A stretch of DNA of 64,000 nucleotides from QGNO01 sp964493125 (GCA_964493125.1 CAZBMS010000002.1:1-64000), one strand, 5' to 3'; counted from the first letter of the stretch, positions 33,695 through 43,713 are shown. Notes: a model not told the origin generated them from the letters alone. Program-made: numbers and translations.

Positions 33695-36376
33695 ATGATT
33701 ACCTACAACAGCGATACAGAATTCCCAAAAGCGTATGACCACCATCTCGTTGAGGAGAAGCTCTATCAATTTTGGCAGGACAAGGGCTACTTTACTCCTA
33801 TTATAGATCGAGGTAAGAATCCGTTTGTAATTATCATGCCCCCACCCAATGTCACTGGACAACTGCACTTGGGACATGCATTAACGGCTTCAATCCAAGA
33901 TGCGATGGCCCGTTGGCACCGAATGAAAGGAGACCCTACTTTATGGCTACCCGGCACAGATCACGCCGGCATTGCGACCCAAGTTGTGGTGGAACGGACT
34001 ATTTTAGGAAATGAAGGCAAAACCCGGCACGAACTTGGTCGAGAAAAGTTTACAGAAAAAGTCTGGGACTGGGTGTCGGAATATGGCAACACAATTGACA
34101 GGCAACATCAACGTCTTGGTGCTTCTTGTGACTGGACTCGGAAAAGGTTTACCCTCGATCCAGCACCTAGCAAAGCCGTCCTACATACTTTTGTAAATTT
34201 GTACCGTAAAGGGTTAATTTACCAAGGTGAGCGTATAATCAACTGGTGTCCACGCTGTGAGACTGCTCTGTCCGATTTAGAGGTAAAGCACCAAGATGAG
34301 GATGGAAACCTAGTACACATCCGTTACCCTATACAAGACAGCAAACAACATATCATCGTAGCAACAACCCGCCCCGAAACAATGTTAGGAGATACGGCAA
34401 TCGCGGTGCATCCAGATAATCTGGAATACGCAAATCTCGTTGGAAAGAAAGTAGTACTGCCTATAACCCAAAGAGTAGTTCCTATCATTGCAGATGAAGC
34501 TGTGGAGATAGGATTTGGAACGGGGGCCCTTAAAGTCACGCCAGGGCATGATCCTGTAGACTTCGAAATAGGTCAAAGACATAATCTTTCAATAGTAAAT
34601 ATCATGAACCAAGACGGGACCCTTAATGAAGAAGCTGGCCCCTACGTTGGTCTGAACATCCAGGATGCACGTAAGGCTGTAATGGAAAGACTCAGCCAGG
34701 AAGGACTATTAGACAAAACTGAAGCCCATCAAATGTCCATAGGCCATTGTGACCGTTGTGACTCGGTTGTGGAACCAGTAGTTAGTAAACAGTGGTTTAT
34801 GAAAATGAAGCCGCTTGCTAAACCAGCAATAGAAGCGATTAACGATGGCAGTATAAGCATCGTCCCACAACGCTTTACACGTGTTTACCTAAATTGGATG
34901 GAAAACATAAGGGACTGGTGTATAAGTCGGCAAATATGGTGGGGACATAGAATACCAGTCTGGTATTGCGAAACATGTGAAGAGATCACCGTTGAAATAG
35001 AAACTCCAATACAGTGCGAGAGTTGCGGGTCAACTGCAATTAAACAAGATCCTGACGTTTTGGATACTTGGTTTAGCTCGGGATTGTGGACTCACTCCAC
35101 TTTAGGGTGGCCCGAAAAAACAGAAGATCTGAGTTACTTTTATCCATCCACAGTGATGGAGACAGGCCATGACATTTTGTTCTTTTGGGTTGCCAGGATG
35201 ATAATGCTGGGCCTAGAGAATACTGGCAAAATTCCATTCAAAACAATTTATCTGCATGGCTTGGTATTGGATGCTCAAGGATCCAAAATGAGCAAGAGTA
35301 GAGGCAATGTGCTGGATCCCCTGCAGCTAATTGAAACATACGGAGCAGATGCTTTGCGTTTTGCTCTAACAACAGGTACTACACCAGGAAATGATAGTCG
35401 TCTGAGTGATGACAAGCTAGATGGGGCACGCAATTTCGCCAACAAGCTATGGAACATAAGCCGATTCGTGGTGGGCTCATTGAAACAGGCAAGAACACTT
35501 TCTGGATGGGCTACCTTACAAAACTTAACACACCGTGAAGATAGATGGATACTAAGCAGGCATAACAGATTGATTGAGAGGGTAGATCAACTCATTAGTG
35601 ACTTTCAATTTGGGGAGGCTCAAAGAGAGCTTTACAGCTTTGTATGGGCTGAGTTCGCTGATTGGTATATCGAAATGGCTAAAGTGAGGATAGGCGAAGG
35701 GGATCAACAGCCGGCCATCGTGCTCGGTCATGTTTTGGAAAGTACCCTAAGGCTTTTGCATCCTTTTATGCCATTCCTAACCGAGGAACTTTGGCAAAGA
35801 TTAACGAGCGTACTTCCTAAAGATGAATCTGAATCTGAATCTGAATCAATCTCCATAGCTCCATATCCTCTTCATATGAATACCTTCATTGAAACAGAGG
35901 CGGAACATGAACTTGAAACAATAATAGGAATAATTCATGGTGTGCGAAATCTCCGAGCTGAACTAAAAGTAGAGGCTCAACATACATTAGAAGCCATAAT
36001 TACAACTGATTCTGCCATCACAACAATAAGCGAAGAGTGTGAGGCGATAAGAAAACTAGCCCGTATTAACGTGATAGATATCATTCCATCGAGTCAAGAA
36101 TTTGATAAAAGTGGGGCCGTTTCACTAGTAGTAGGAAATGCTACTGTGTTCATCTATATGCCAGATACCTTCGATTTAAGTTCTGAACAGAATCGGCTGA
36201 AACAAGAGCTTCTAGCAACAGAGAAGTTGAGTAAAAGCCTAAATACCAGAATTAATGACACTAATTTCACGTCTCGCGCGCCAATCGAAGTGGTAGAACG
36301 AGAACGAGAACGTTTAGAAACATCGCTTGAAAGGGAAAACCGCATAAGAGAACTTATTATACAATTGGGTGTGTGA
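33695..36376 (+). CDS. valS: Valyl-tRNA synthetase
   Basis: 893 residues, the normal length for a class I ValRS. The HIGH motif is in PPPNVTGQLHLGHAL (about 47-61) and KMSKS in GSKMSKSRGN near residue 530. An editing domain (RPETMLGDTAIAVHP) and zinc-type Cys pairs are present, and a C-terminal coiled-coil tRNA-binding arm lies at about 825-893. It charges tRNA-Val. A short ESESESES stretch near residue 715, encoded by a hexamer repeat, sits in the anticodon-domain linker. Convergent with the next gene. Confidence 0.97.
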   Translation: MITYNSDTEFPKAYDHHLVEEKLYQFWQDKGYFTPIIDRGKNPFVIIMPPPNVTGQLHLGHALTASIQDAMARWHRMKGDPTLWLPGTDHAGIATQVVVERTILGNEGKTRHELGREKFTEKVWDWVSEYGNTIDRQHQRLGASCDWTRKRFTLDPAPSKAVLHTFVNLYRKGLIYQGERIINWCPRCETALSDLEVKHQDEDGNLVHIRYPIQDSKQHIIVATTRPETMLGDTAIAVHPDNLEYANLVGKKVVLPITQRVVPIIADEAVEIGFGTGALKVTPGHDPVDFEIGQRHNLSIVNIMNQDGTLNEEAGPYVGLNIQDARKAVMERLSQEGLLDKTEAHQMSIGHCDRCDSVVEPVVSKQWFMKMKPLAKPAIEAINDGSISIVPQRFTRVYLNWMENIRDWCISRQIWWGHRIPVWYCETCEEITVEIETPIQCESCGSTAIKQDPDVLDTWFSSGLWTHSTLGWPEKTEDLSYFYPSTVMETGHDILFFWVARMIMLGLENTGKIPFKTIYLHGLVLDAQGSKMSKSRGNVLDPLQLIETYGADALRFALTTGTTPGNDSRLSDDKLDGARNFANKLWNISRFVVGSLKQARTLSGWATLQNLTHREDRWILSRHNRLIERVDQLISDFQFGEAQRELYSFVWAEFADWYIEMAKVRIGEGDQQPAIVLGHVLESTLRLLHPFMPFLTEELWQRLTSVLPKDESESESESISIAPYPLHMNTFIETEAEHELETIIGIIHGVRNLRAELKVEAQHTLEAIITTDSAITTISEECEAIRKLARINVIDIIPSSQEFDKSGAVSLVVGNATVFIYMPDTFDLSSEQNRLKQELLATEKLSKSLNTRINDTNFTSRAPIEVVERERERLETSLERENRIRELIIQLGV

Positions 36377-36432
36377 GGATAAATTACTTCAGATATTTAT
36401 TCCTTCAGTTAACATTCTACAAACGGGAAGTT

Positions 36433-37122
36433 TTAAGAATGGTCAAGCATCAGAGACAACCTGACTAACCCTTTCTTTGTATCACTAGCAACCCTGGCGC
36501 TTTCAGAAGATTGAACTCTTCTACTGAATAACCAATATGTAAACTCTTTCAGTTCTGTAATCGTCGTGGAATTTCGGTCAGTTCGCCCCAATTCCTTCCG
36601 GAAGGATCTAAATAGAACCCTTTGTGTATCACCGTAAATATACTCAAACGCCTTGTCAGATATGTCATCCAAATCGGGCAGGCTAAGCGAGCGACGCTCC
36701 TTTCTAATCGAATCCTCAATTGACAAGATAAGAGCCTGTTCAACCGTGATTCCATAATAGTAATTTAGTAAAGGAACTCGCTTCTCAGAACCGATCAATT
36801 TATCAAAGCCCTCCTCTGTAAATTGATCTGGGAAATGACCATCGAACAATAGAGCCGTCTTCTCATCCTCCGGGACCAGATCGTTGATATCATCTAGGAG
36901 TCTCGCGGCAAGAGTAAGCCAATCGAACGCCTCACCGAGCAAAAGATATTTATAATGAACGCCTTTAACCTTCTCTTCTGCTAAAGGCCACTCCCTAACG
37001 GCATTTAGTAGAGCTTCAGGCCAAGCAATACCGCTAACTATAGCAACTCTCAAATCACTTATAATATCGCGGGGCATCAATCCGACCACTTCGGTTTTTT
37101 CGGAGTTAATAACTATTGTCAT
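36433..37122 (-). CDS. Conserved-looking hypothetical protein, function unknown
   Basis: 229 residues, soluble, mixed helical. I do not recognise a family. Visible landmarks are LLGEAFDWLTLAARLLDDI (about 62-80), FDGHFPDQFTEEGFDKLIG and a basic region RVLFRSFRKELGRTDRN, followed by TYWLFSRRVQSS. No signal peptide, membrane segment or metal motif is seen. It is the third gene after prs and secA on the minus strand, separated from secA by an 80-base gap holding a hairpin. The ATG has no strong ribosome-binding site. Confidence 0.65.
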   Translation of the reverse strand: MTIVINSEKTEVVGLMPRDIISDLRVAIVSGIAWPEALLNAVREWPLAEEKVKGVHYKYLLLGEAFDWLTLAARLLDDINDLVPEDEKTALLFDGHFPDQFTEEGFDKLIGSEKRVPLLNYYYGITVEQALILSIEDSIRKERRSLSLPDLDDISDKAFEYIYGDTQRVLFRSFRKELGRTDRNSTTITELKEFTYWLFSRRVQSSESARVASDTKKGLVRLSLMLDHS

Positions 37123-37167
37123 CGTTCAATAAAATCTTTAAAAGGAAAACCCAATACTGCCTCAATG

Positions 37168-37198
37168 AAGAATGGGCCGTCAATCAACCCCCATTCTT
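37168..37198 (-). terminator. 9-bp hairpin between secA and the hypothetical gene
   Basis: AAGAATGGG (37168-37176) is perfectly complementary to CCCATTCTT (37190-37198) around a 13-base loop. It lies six bases after the secA stop. No T-run follows on either strand, so it could be a processing or stabilising hairpin, not a classic terminator. Confidence 0.35.
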
Positions 37199-37203
37199 AG
37201 ACT

Positions 37204-39855
37204 CTAGACCGTCGCGGCATGGCATTTTTTAAACTTCTTACCGCTTCCACATGGGCACGCGTCATTACGGCCAACTTTACCAAAGCCCGACGACGATACA
37301 CTACTTCCGTTGAGAGGAGGCTTTGTATCAGATTGGCTTAACTGGAATTTGGGCGGCCTCATAGTGCCTCGTCTGGAACTGCCACGGCTTGAATGCTCAT
37401 TCGTTGATGCTATCCCAACACGAAATATCGTATGTACGACATCATGCTGTATTCGACCAAGAAGATCTCCAAATTGTACATGTGCTTCTTTCTTGTACAT
37501 AACCAATGGATCCCTCTGACCATACGCCTGTAGACCTATTCCTTGGCGCAAATTTTGCATACTTGTAAGATGTTCAACCCAATGAGAATCTATAACCCTC
37601 AACATCAATACCCTCTCTAAGGCTCTCATATCATCCGCACCAATCTTCCCTTCGTTCTCTTCGTAAAGCGCATCCGCATGCTCACACAATGCATCAAAAA
37701 TTTCTGACGGATGCATATTTTCCAAGCTCTCTGAGCTGATATGATCTGGGAGTGGCATTATTGTAGCCATTTCCGCTTCCATAGCATCAATTGACCAATT
37801 TTCGTGATCACTATCGTTGGTATGTGACCCAATTATTGCGTCAAGTTCATTGTGAATCATATCCTTTATGTTTTGTTTAAGATCCGCTTCCGATAGTGCC
37901 CTATGTCGGTCCGAATAGATTACGTCGCGGTGGGCGTTGGCAACATCGTCATATTCAACAAGATGTTTCCTCACGTCAAAATTAAAAGCTTCAACTTTAA
38001 CTTGGGAACTCTCTATCGCCTTGGATACCATTCGAGATTCAACCGGCACATCTTCCTCCAAGCCAGCCCACTCCATTATTTTTTTTACGCGCTCCCCCCC
38101 AAATCTACGCATTAACTCATCTTCAAGAGATACATAGAACTTGGTGCTTCCGGGATCCCCTTGTCTACCAGAGCGCCCTCTAAGTTGATTGTCAATTCGC
38201 CTTGCCTCATGTCGTTCCGTTCCTATAATGTATAAACCGCCAAGGTCAATAACCGATCTGTTTTCCTCTTCCCAATCTTGCGGCTCTCTACCTTCTGGGG
38301 ATCCTCCCAATACTATGTCTGTTCCCCTACCCGCCATGTTAGTAGCAACGGTAACAGAACCCAAACGACCCGCCTCAGCAATGATAGAAGCTTCTTTTTC
38401 ATGTTGCTTGGCATTAAGTATCTGATGCGCAACACCACGACGTTTAAGTATATTGCTTAACATTTCAGAAGCTTCTATTGAAGTAGTGCCAACCAATACT
38501 GGCCTTCCTTCTTTGTTCAACTCATCTACTTTGTTAGCGACCGCCCGAAACTTGGAGTCTTCATTTTTATATATAGCATCGCGAAGATCCTCTCTAATCA
38601 TTGTCTTATGGGTTGGGATAGGGATAACATCTAGCTTATATATCTTCCAAAATTCCTCTCCCTCTGTAGAAGCTGTTCCAGTCATGCCAGAAAGCTTAGA
38701 GTACATTCGGAAGTAATTCTGTAAAGTTATAGTCGCGTAACTCAGGCTTTCTTGCCTGACTTGAATGTTCTCTTTTGCTTCAATTGCCTGATGCAGTCCC
38801 TCAGCGTAGCGTCTCCCAGGCATTAGGCGACCAGTGAACTCGTCTACTATGATCACCTCACCTTGTTGAACCACGTAGTCTTTATCCCTTTGGTATGCGA
38901 CATTAGCTCTCAGTGCGTTCTCGACATAATGCGTTAGAACGTAATTCTGAGGATCATACAAGTTCCCCACGTTCAGTATGCGCTCCAAATTGGACATGCC
39001 ATCCTCTGTGAGAACGACAGAGCGTTCCTTTTCATCAAAGTTATAATCTTCCCCAATTCGCAACCTAGGCACCATCTTGGCCATGGTGTAGTACATTTTT
39101 GTAGATTGTCTAGCAGGGCCACTGATAATTAAGGGTGTTCTGGCCTCATCAATTAAGATATTGTCTACTTCATCAACTATGGCAAAATTCAACTGCCTCT
39201 GGACGACATCCTTAATAGCAACGGCCATATTGTCTCTCAGATAGTCAAACCCAAATTCGTTATTAGTCCCATAGGTTATATCTGCAGCATAGGCCTCTTG
39301 TCTGGTAACTGGTCGAAGATGCTTAAAGTTAGAATTGGCACCATCAAATTCTGGATCATAAAGAAACGAAGCATTGTGTTGTAAGGTTGCCAAGGTCAAA
39401 CCCAAAGAATTATATATCGGTCCCATCCATTGAGCATCACGCCTTGCCAAATAGTCGTTGACAGTAATCAAATGTGCCCCATTCCCTTGTATAGCATTTA
39501 GATAAAGGGGCAACGTCGCGACGAGAGTCTTACCCTCTCCAGTTCTCATTTCGGCGATCTTTCCCTGATGTAGTACTAGGCCACCCATCAACTGTACGTC
39601 GTAATGCCTCATGGCAATAGTTCTTTTAGATGCCTCTCTAACAGCAGCAAAGGCCTCAGGCAAAATATCGTCAAGCGTTTTACCACTTGCAAGCGAATCG
39701 GAAAGCCTAATCGACGTTTTCTTAAGGTCAGCGTCCGAAAGCTTCTCGAATGATGGCTCCAACAAGTTAATTTGATCTGCGACCTGCCTAAGTCGCTTGA
39801 TCTGACCATCACTCGAACCAGCTATTTTACTAAGTAGGCCAGTTAAAATACTCAA
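37204..39855 (-). CDS. secA: Preprotein translocase ATPase SecA
   Basis: 883 residues. The motor has MRTGEGKTLVATLPLYL (Walker A, about 103-118), VDEVDNILIDEARTPLIISG, and motif VI in HEARRIDNQLRGRSGRQGD. A preprotein cross-linking domain, helical scaffold and the zinc-binding tail ACPCGSGKKFKKCH for SecB/ribosome contact follow. It drives protein export through SecYEG. The start is TTG at 39855: the frame is closed just upstream by TAA, and the N-terminus fits the family. It lies downstream of prs on the minus strand. Confidence 0.96.
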   Translation of the reverse strand: MSILTGLLSKIAGSSDGQIKRLRQVADQINLLEPSFEKLSDADLKKTSIRLSDSLASGKTLDDILPEAFAAVREASKRTIAMRHYDVQLMGGLVLHQGKIAEMRTGEGKTLVATLPLYLNAIQGNGAHLITVNDYLARRDAQWMGPIYNSLGLTLATLQHNASFLYDPEFDGANSNFKHLRPVTRQEAYAADITYGTNNEFGFDYLRDNMAVAIKDVVQRQLNFAIVDEVDNILIDEARTPLIISGPARQSTKMYYTMAKMVPRLRIGEDYNFDEKERSVVLTEDGMSNLERILNVGNLYDPQNYVLTHYVENALRANVAYQRDKDYVVQQGEVIIVDEFTGRLMPGRRYAEGLHQAIEAKENIQVRQESLSYATITLQNYFRMYSKLSGMTGTASTEGEEFWKIYKLDVIPIPTHKTMIREDLRDAIYKNEDSKFRAVANKVDELNKEGRPVLVGTTSIEASEMLSNILKRRGVAHQILNAKQHEKEASIIAEAGRLGSVTVATNMAGRGTDIVLGGSPEGREPQDWEEENRSVIDLGGLYIIGTERHEARRIDNQLRGRSGRQGDPGSTKFYVSLEDELMRRFGGERVKKIMEWAGLEEDVPVESRMVSKAIESSQVKVEAFNFDVRKHLVEYDDVANAHRDVIYSDRHRALSEADLKQNIKDMIHNELDAIIGSHTNDSDHENWSIDAMEAEMATIMPLPDHISSESLENMHPSEIFDALCEHADALYEENEGKIGADDMRALERVLMLRVIDSHWVEHLTSMQNLRQGIGLQAYGQRDPLVMYKKEAHVQFGDLLGRIQHDVVHTIFRVGIASTNEHSSRGSSRRGTMRPPKFQLSQSDTKPPLNGSSVSSSGFGKVGRNDACPCGSGKKFKKCHAATV

Positions 39856-39911
39856 GTTATCTTATGCATCGACGGATTCCAGATATTCCAGTGACTGCGC
39901 CATAAACAGCC

Positions 39912-40859
39912 CTATTGGAACATCGCGCCGACGGACATACCTCCGTGAATACGGTGTATTGCCTCTCCCAATAATGGCGCGACAGACAGCACAGTTATTC
40001 TTTCTGATTCGCCTCCGTTGATTACAGGCAAAGTGTCAGTCGTTATAAGTTCTTTTAGGTTACTATTAGACAGTTTTTCCTTCGCAGTTCCAGATAGTAC
40101 CCCGTGAGTACAACAAGCATAAACTTCTTTTACGCCTTGTTCTTGGAGGGTTTCAACTGTTGATAATAGAGACCCTCCTGTATCTATTTCATCGTCCAAG
40201 GCTATTGCTATCTTGCCCTTAACATCTCCTATTACATTTAAGGTCTCTGTCCTATCTTCATTGCCGATCCTTCTTTTCTCTATAATCGCCAGTGGAGCAC
40301 CTATGCGTTGAGCAAGATCTCTTGCTCTCTTTATAGCGCCCAAATCCACACCCACAACAACTGGGTCAATAATCGCTTTATCCTTAATGTATCGCGCCAA
40401 TATTGGAAGTGCGGTAAGCTCATCTACTGGAACATCGAAGAATCCTTGTATCTGTCCTGCGTGTAAATCTACAGTAAGTACTCTATCCGCACCCGCAGTA
40501 GAAATTAGATCAGATATAAGCCTGGCTGTAATTGGCACCCTAGGCTGGTCTTTTTTATCGGTTCTTCCATAAGCGAAATAAGGGATAACAGCAGTAATTC
40601 TACCCGCAGAAGCTCTCTTAGCAGCATCTATCATAATCAGGAGTTCCATAATGTTCTCATTGACAGGAGTAGAGAACGGCTGTACCAAAAAAACATCCCG
40701 CTGTCGAATATTCTCCTTGAACTGAACAAAAGTGTTGTCGTTAGCAAACTTATAAACGTCTGCCTCTCCAAGAGATTGTCCCAAATATTCGCATATAGAA
40801 CGAGCTAACGCCTGGTGGGCGTTACCGGAAAACACTCTCAACTCTTCAAAGTTTGGCAT
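39912..40859 (-). CDS. prs: Ribose-phosphate pyrophosphokinase (PRPP synthetase)
   Basis: 315 residues from ATG 40859; the frame opens 15 codons earlier, but the family starts at LRVFSGNAHQALA. Catalytic features are the FVQFKENIRQRDVFLVQPF region, PYFAYGRTDKKDQPRVPI, DLHAGQIQGFF (metal/ATP), the flexible loop Lys/Arg in EKRRIGNEDR, and the PRPP loop DDEIDTGGSL. It makes PRPP for nucleotide, histidine and NAD synthesis. A TTTAGA-17-TATAAT promoter lies upstream; secA follows after 56 bases. Confidence 0.95.
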   Translation of the reverse strand: MPNFEELRVFSGNAHQALARSICEYLGQSLGEADVYKFANDNTFVQFKENIRQRDVFLVQPFSTPVNENIMELLIMIDAAKRASAGRITAVIPYFAYGRTDKKDQPRVPITARLISDLISTAGADRVLTVDLHAGQIQGFFDVPVDELTALPILARYIKDKAIIDPVVVGVDLGAIKRARDLAQRIGAPLAIIEKRRIGNEDRTETLNVIGDVKGKIAIALDDEIDTGGSLLSTVETLQEQGVKEVYACCTHGVLSGTAKEKLSNSNLKELITTDTLPVINGGESERITVLSVAPLLGEAIHRIHGGMSVGAMFQ

Positions 40860-40952
40860 AATCTGAAAACTAAAACCGATCCAAAATCTCGATATCGGGA
40901 TCAAGCATGTTGCGCCTTTATCTCATTTTACATGCAGACACCCATTGTCAGG

Positions 40953-40981
40953 ATTATAACATAGCAATAGCAGGCTCTAAA
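40953..40981 (-). promoter_or_regulatory. Promoter for prs-secA
   Basis: On the minus strand TTTAGA (40981-40976), 17 bases, perfect TATAAT (40958-40953). The leader would be about 85 bases. Confidence 0.5.
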
Positions 40982-40998
40982 GAACAATTTCAGTGAGT

Positions 40999-41027
40999 TT
41001 GACACCCAGAACCGAAGCAAGGAAAAT
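40999..41027 (+). promoter_or_regulatory. Promoter for the thiolase gene
   Basis: Perfect TTGACA (40999-41004), 17 bases, GAAAAT (41022-41027, four of six). It overlaps the divergent prs upstream region and leaves about 34 bases to the thiolase ATG, with AGGAG near 41057. Confidence 0.45.
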
Positions 41028-41067
41028 GCCATCAACCACACCAAAATCCACAGCCTAGGAGTCAAAC

Positions 41068-42252
41068 ATGCAACGGTCAGTTATCGTATCTGGAGCGCGG
41101 ACGCCCATCGGCAAATTCGGAGGGGCATTCAAATCTTTGAGCGCTTCTGATTTAGGTGCAGTAGCCATTAAAGCTGCCTTAGAACGTTCAAGCATTTCTC
41201 CTGAAATCGTAGACGAGATTATTATTGGTAACGTTCTTCAGACAGCTGAAGCCGGCTATTCACCTCGCCTTGCTGCCCTAAAGTCCGGTATACCCCAAGA
41301 AGTTCCTGTAATAGGTATAAATAGACAATGTGCCTCTGGATTGGACGCAATAAATATCGCGTCCGATGCTATACGGACCGGGAGAGCAGAAGTGATAGTA
41401 GCTGGTGGAATTGAAAATATGAGCCTCGCTCCATATGTTATCCGGAACATTAGATGGAGTGGGATAAGAATGGGTGAGCATCAAATGAGCGACTCATTAG
41501 TTGAAGGACTAAGTTGTCCAGTGAATTACTACCACATGGGGATTACCGCCGAAAACATAGCAGCTAAATACAAAGTTAGCAGATTGAATCAAGATGAATT
41601 AGCCCTGCTTAGCCACCAGCGTGCTTCTCAAGCACTTCAACAAGGTCTATTTGCAAGTCAGATTTCGCCCGTCACATTAGAGGATGAAAATGGTGAAGTT
41701 TCCCAAGTAGAACAAGATGAAGGCCCTCGAGCTGACGCCACCATGCAACAGCTCGCTGAATTACAACCCATATTCAAAGAAAATGGGACCGTTACAGCAG
41801 GCAATGCCTCATCGATTAACGATGGGGCTGCAGCCGTGGTTGTAATGTCTAAACAAAAAGCCGACCAATTAGGAATAGAGTCACAACTTGAATTTATTTC
41901 TAGCGCTGTAGTAGGTGTAGATCCAGCTTATATGGGAACTGGCCCAATTCCAGCAGTACACAAAACTCTTGAACGTGGGGGATTATCTATCAATGATATA
42001 GATCTTTTCGAAATCAACGAGGCGTTCGCCGCCCAAGCGATTTACTGTATCGATGAACTGGGGTTAGATTTATCCAAAACTAATGTGAACGGAAGCGGGA
42101 TATCGTTGGGCCATCCAATAGGTGCAACTGGAGCAATAATGACAGTAAAGCTGATGGACATGCTTTTTACTAGGGACTTAGAACATGGAATCGTTACCAT
42201 GTGCGTCGGAGGCGGTCAAGGATGTGCCACAGCATTTCGTAGGTTACGCTAA
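41068..42252 (+). CDS. Acetyl-CoA C-acetyltransferase (thiolase)
   Basis: 394 residues. It has the acyl-accepting Cys in NRQCASGLDAIN (about residue 90), NASSINDGAAAVVVMS, INEAFAAQ, the His in GHPIGATGAIM and the second active-site Cys in CVGGGQGCA. It either condenses two acetyl-CoA or cleaves 3-ketoacyl-CoA in the cytoplasm. No other beta-oxidation genes are adjacent, so direction and chain length remain open. It stands alone, with its own promoter and AGGAG ribosome-binding site. Confidence 0.93.
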   Translation: MQRSVIVSGARTPIGKFGGAFKSLSASDLGAVAIKAALERSSISPEIVDEIIIGNVLQTAEAGYSPRLAALKSGIPQEVPVIGINRQCASGLDAINIASDAIRTGRAEVIVAGGIENMSLAPYVIRNIRWSGIRMGEHQMSDSLVEGLSCPVNYYHMGITAENIAAKYKVSRLNQDELALLSHQRASQALQQGLFASQISPVTLEDENGEVSQVEQDEGPRADATMQQLAELQPIFKENGTVTAGNASSINDGAAAVVVMSKQKADQLGIESQLEFISSAVVGVDPAYMGTGPIPAVHKTLERGGLSINDIDLFEINEAFAAQAIYCIDELGLDLSKTNVNGSGISLGHPIGATGAIMTVKLMDMLFTRDLEHGIVTMCVGGGQGCATAFRRLR

Positions 42253-42314
42253 AAAATCACTCCTAAATTAAAAAATCATGCCCAGAGTATCTTCCAACCA
42301 ACCAATCTCACTGT

Positions 42315-42347
42315 TATAATCACACAGCGCCCCGACAAGTTCGGGGC
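42315..42347 (+). promoter_or_regulatory. purA promoter -10 and 5' leader hairpin
   Basis: A perfect TATAAT (42315-42320), with a weak TTCCAA 17 bases upstream, places the start near 42327. Immediately there, GCCCCGA (42329-42335) pairs with TCGGGGC (42341-42347) around a five-base loop. The hairpin is thus at or near the 5' end of the purA message. Too few Ts follow for it to be a terminator. Confidence 0.5.
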
Positions 42348-42371
42348 TATCTTTCGGTTAGAGGTTATTTC

Positions 42372-43670
42372 ATGCCGGCATATGCCGTCATAGGCGGTCA
42401 GTGGGGCGACGAAGGCAAAGGCAAAATGGTGGACTTCCTGGCTCAATACAGCCAGTATGTAGTCCGTTATTCGGGTGGCAATAACGCTGGGCACACCGTT
42501 ATTAACGACAAAGGTAGCTTTGCATTCCATTTAGTACCAACTGGTATTTTCTGGCCAGAAGTCACTTGTGTTATTGGGAATGGCGTCGTAATTGATGCAA
42601 ACGTACTCATAGAAGAGATAGATGGCCTTAAGCAAGTTGGAATAGAAACTGGCCGATTGGCAGTGAGTGATCGTGCTCATTTGATAATGCCATACCATGT
42701 AACTTTGGATCGTCTCGAAGAGGAAGCTAGGGGCTCCACAGCTATAGGCACCACGGGAAGGGGAGTAGGTCCTGCTTACGTTGATAAGATCGCTCGTTCC
42801 GGCATTAGAGTTGGGGATCTCCTAGAAATTGATGACAAGAGTAGATTCTTGCCCCGTTTGGAAAGTGTTATCAAACTAAAGAATTCTCTGATAACCAAGG
42901 TATATGGCGGCAATCCAATAGACCTCCAAGAAATCTATCAGCAATGCCGTGAATGGGCAGATAAACTCAGACCATTTATAAAATCTACTGAGACGATGCT
43001 GCTAAAAGCCCTATCGAATAATGACTCGATCATTCTTGAAGGGGCCCAAGGCACCATGCTTGATATAGACCATGGCACTTTCCCATACGTCACATCATCT
43101 TCTCCTACGATAGGAGGGGCCATAACCGGACTTGGGATACCACCTCAGTCCATCAAGGGTGTTATGGGAGTTTTTAAAGCCTACTCAACTAGGGTAGGTT
43201 CTGGGCCAATGGTGACGGAGCTCCTGGATGATTTCGGAGAGGCTATCCGCGAACGCGCTCAAGAGTATGGGGCAACTACTGGTAGACCACGCAGGTGCGG
43301 ATGGTTTGATGCTGTCGCGGCAAGATATAGTGCTCAACTAAATGGATACACGTCAATCGTACTAACACGTCTTGATATACTGGATACTTTTTCTAACATA
43401 AAGATATGCACAGGGTATCGTCTAGAGGACGGGACAATAACCACAGATTTCCCGACCAGTGCATCTACTTTAGAAAGTTGCGAGCCCATATATGAGGAAA
43501 TACCTGGATGGGACGGCTCAACAGCTTCAACCACCAACGTAAAAGACTTACCTCAAGGGGCCAAGCTTTATGTAAACCGTATCGAAGAGCTGATAGGAGT
43601 CCCTATAGACATAATCTCAACTGGGCCTCGGCGAGAAGAGACAATTATCATAAGGTCAACTGTAGCCTAA
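42372..43670 (+). CDS. purA: Adenylosuccinate synthetase
   Basis: 432 residues, standard length. The P-loop GGQWGDEGKGK (about 8-18) with catalytic Asp and the GNNAGHTVI loop with catalytic His are intact, as are GTTGRGVGPAY and the IMP/GTP site TTGRPRRCGWFDAV near 308-322. It joins IMP and aspartate using GTP, the first step from IMP to AMP. GAGGT lies six bases before the ATG. A stable hairpin sits at the predicted start of the transcript. Confidence 0.97.
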   Translation: MPAYAVIGGQWGDEGKGKMVDFLAQYSQYVVRYSGGNNAGHTVINDKGSFAFHLVPTGIFWPEVTCVIGNGVVIDANVLIEEIDGLKQVGIETGRLAVSDRAHLIMPYHVTLDRLEEEARGSTAIGTTGRGVGPAYVDKIARSGIRVGDLLEIDDKSRFLPRLESVIKLKNSLITKVYGGNPIDLQEIYQQCREWADKLRPFIKSTETMLLKALSNNDSIILEGAQGTMLDIDHGTFPYVTSSSPTIGGAITGLGIPPQSIKGVMGVFKAYSTRVGSGPMVTELLDDFGEAIRERAQEYGATTGRPRRCGWFDAVAARYSAQLNGYTSIVLTRLDILDTFSNIKICTGYRLEDGTITTDFPTSASTLESCEPIYEEIPGWDGSTASTTNVKDLPQGAKLYVNRIEELIGVPIDIISTGPRREETIIIRSTVA

Positions 43671-43713
43671 ACTAAATAAGGTTTTCGGATTAATCGGATA
43701 TTATGGAGGGGAA

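Noticed and set aside
42329..42347. Hairpin before purA as terminator of the thiolase gene
   Set aside because: It lies downstream of the purA -10 element and is followed by TATCTTTC, not a T-run.
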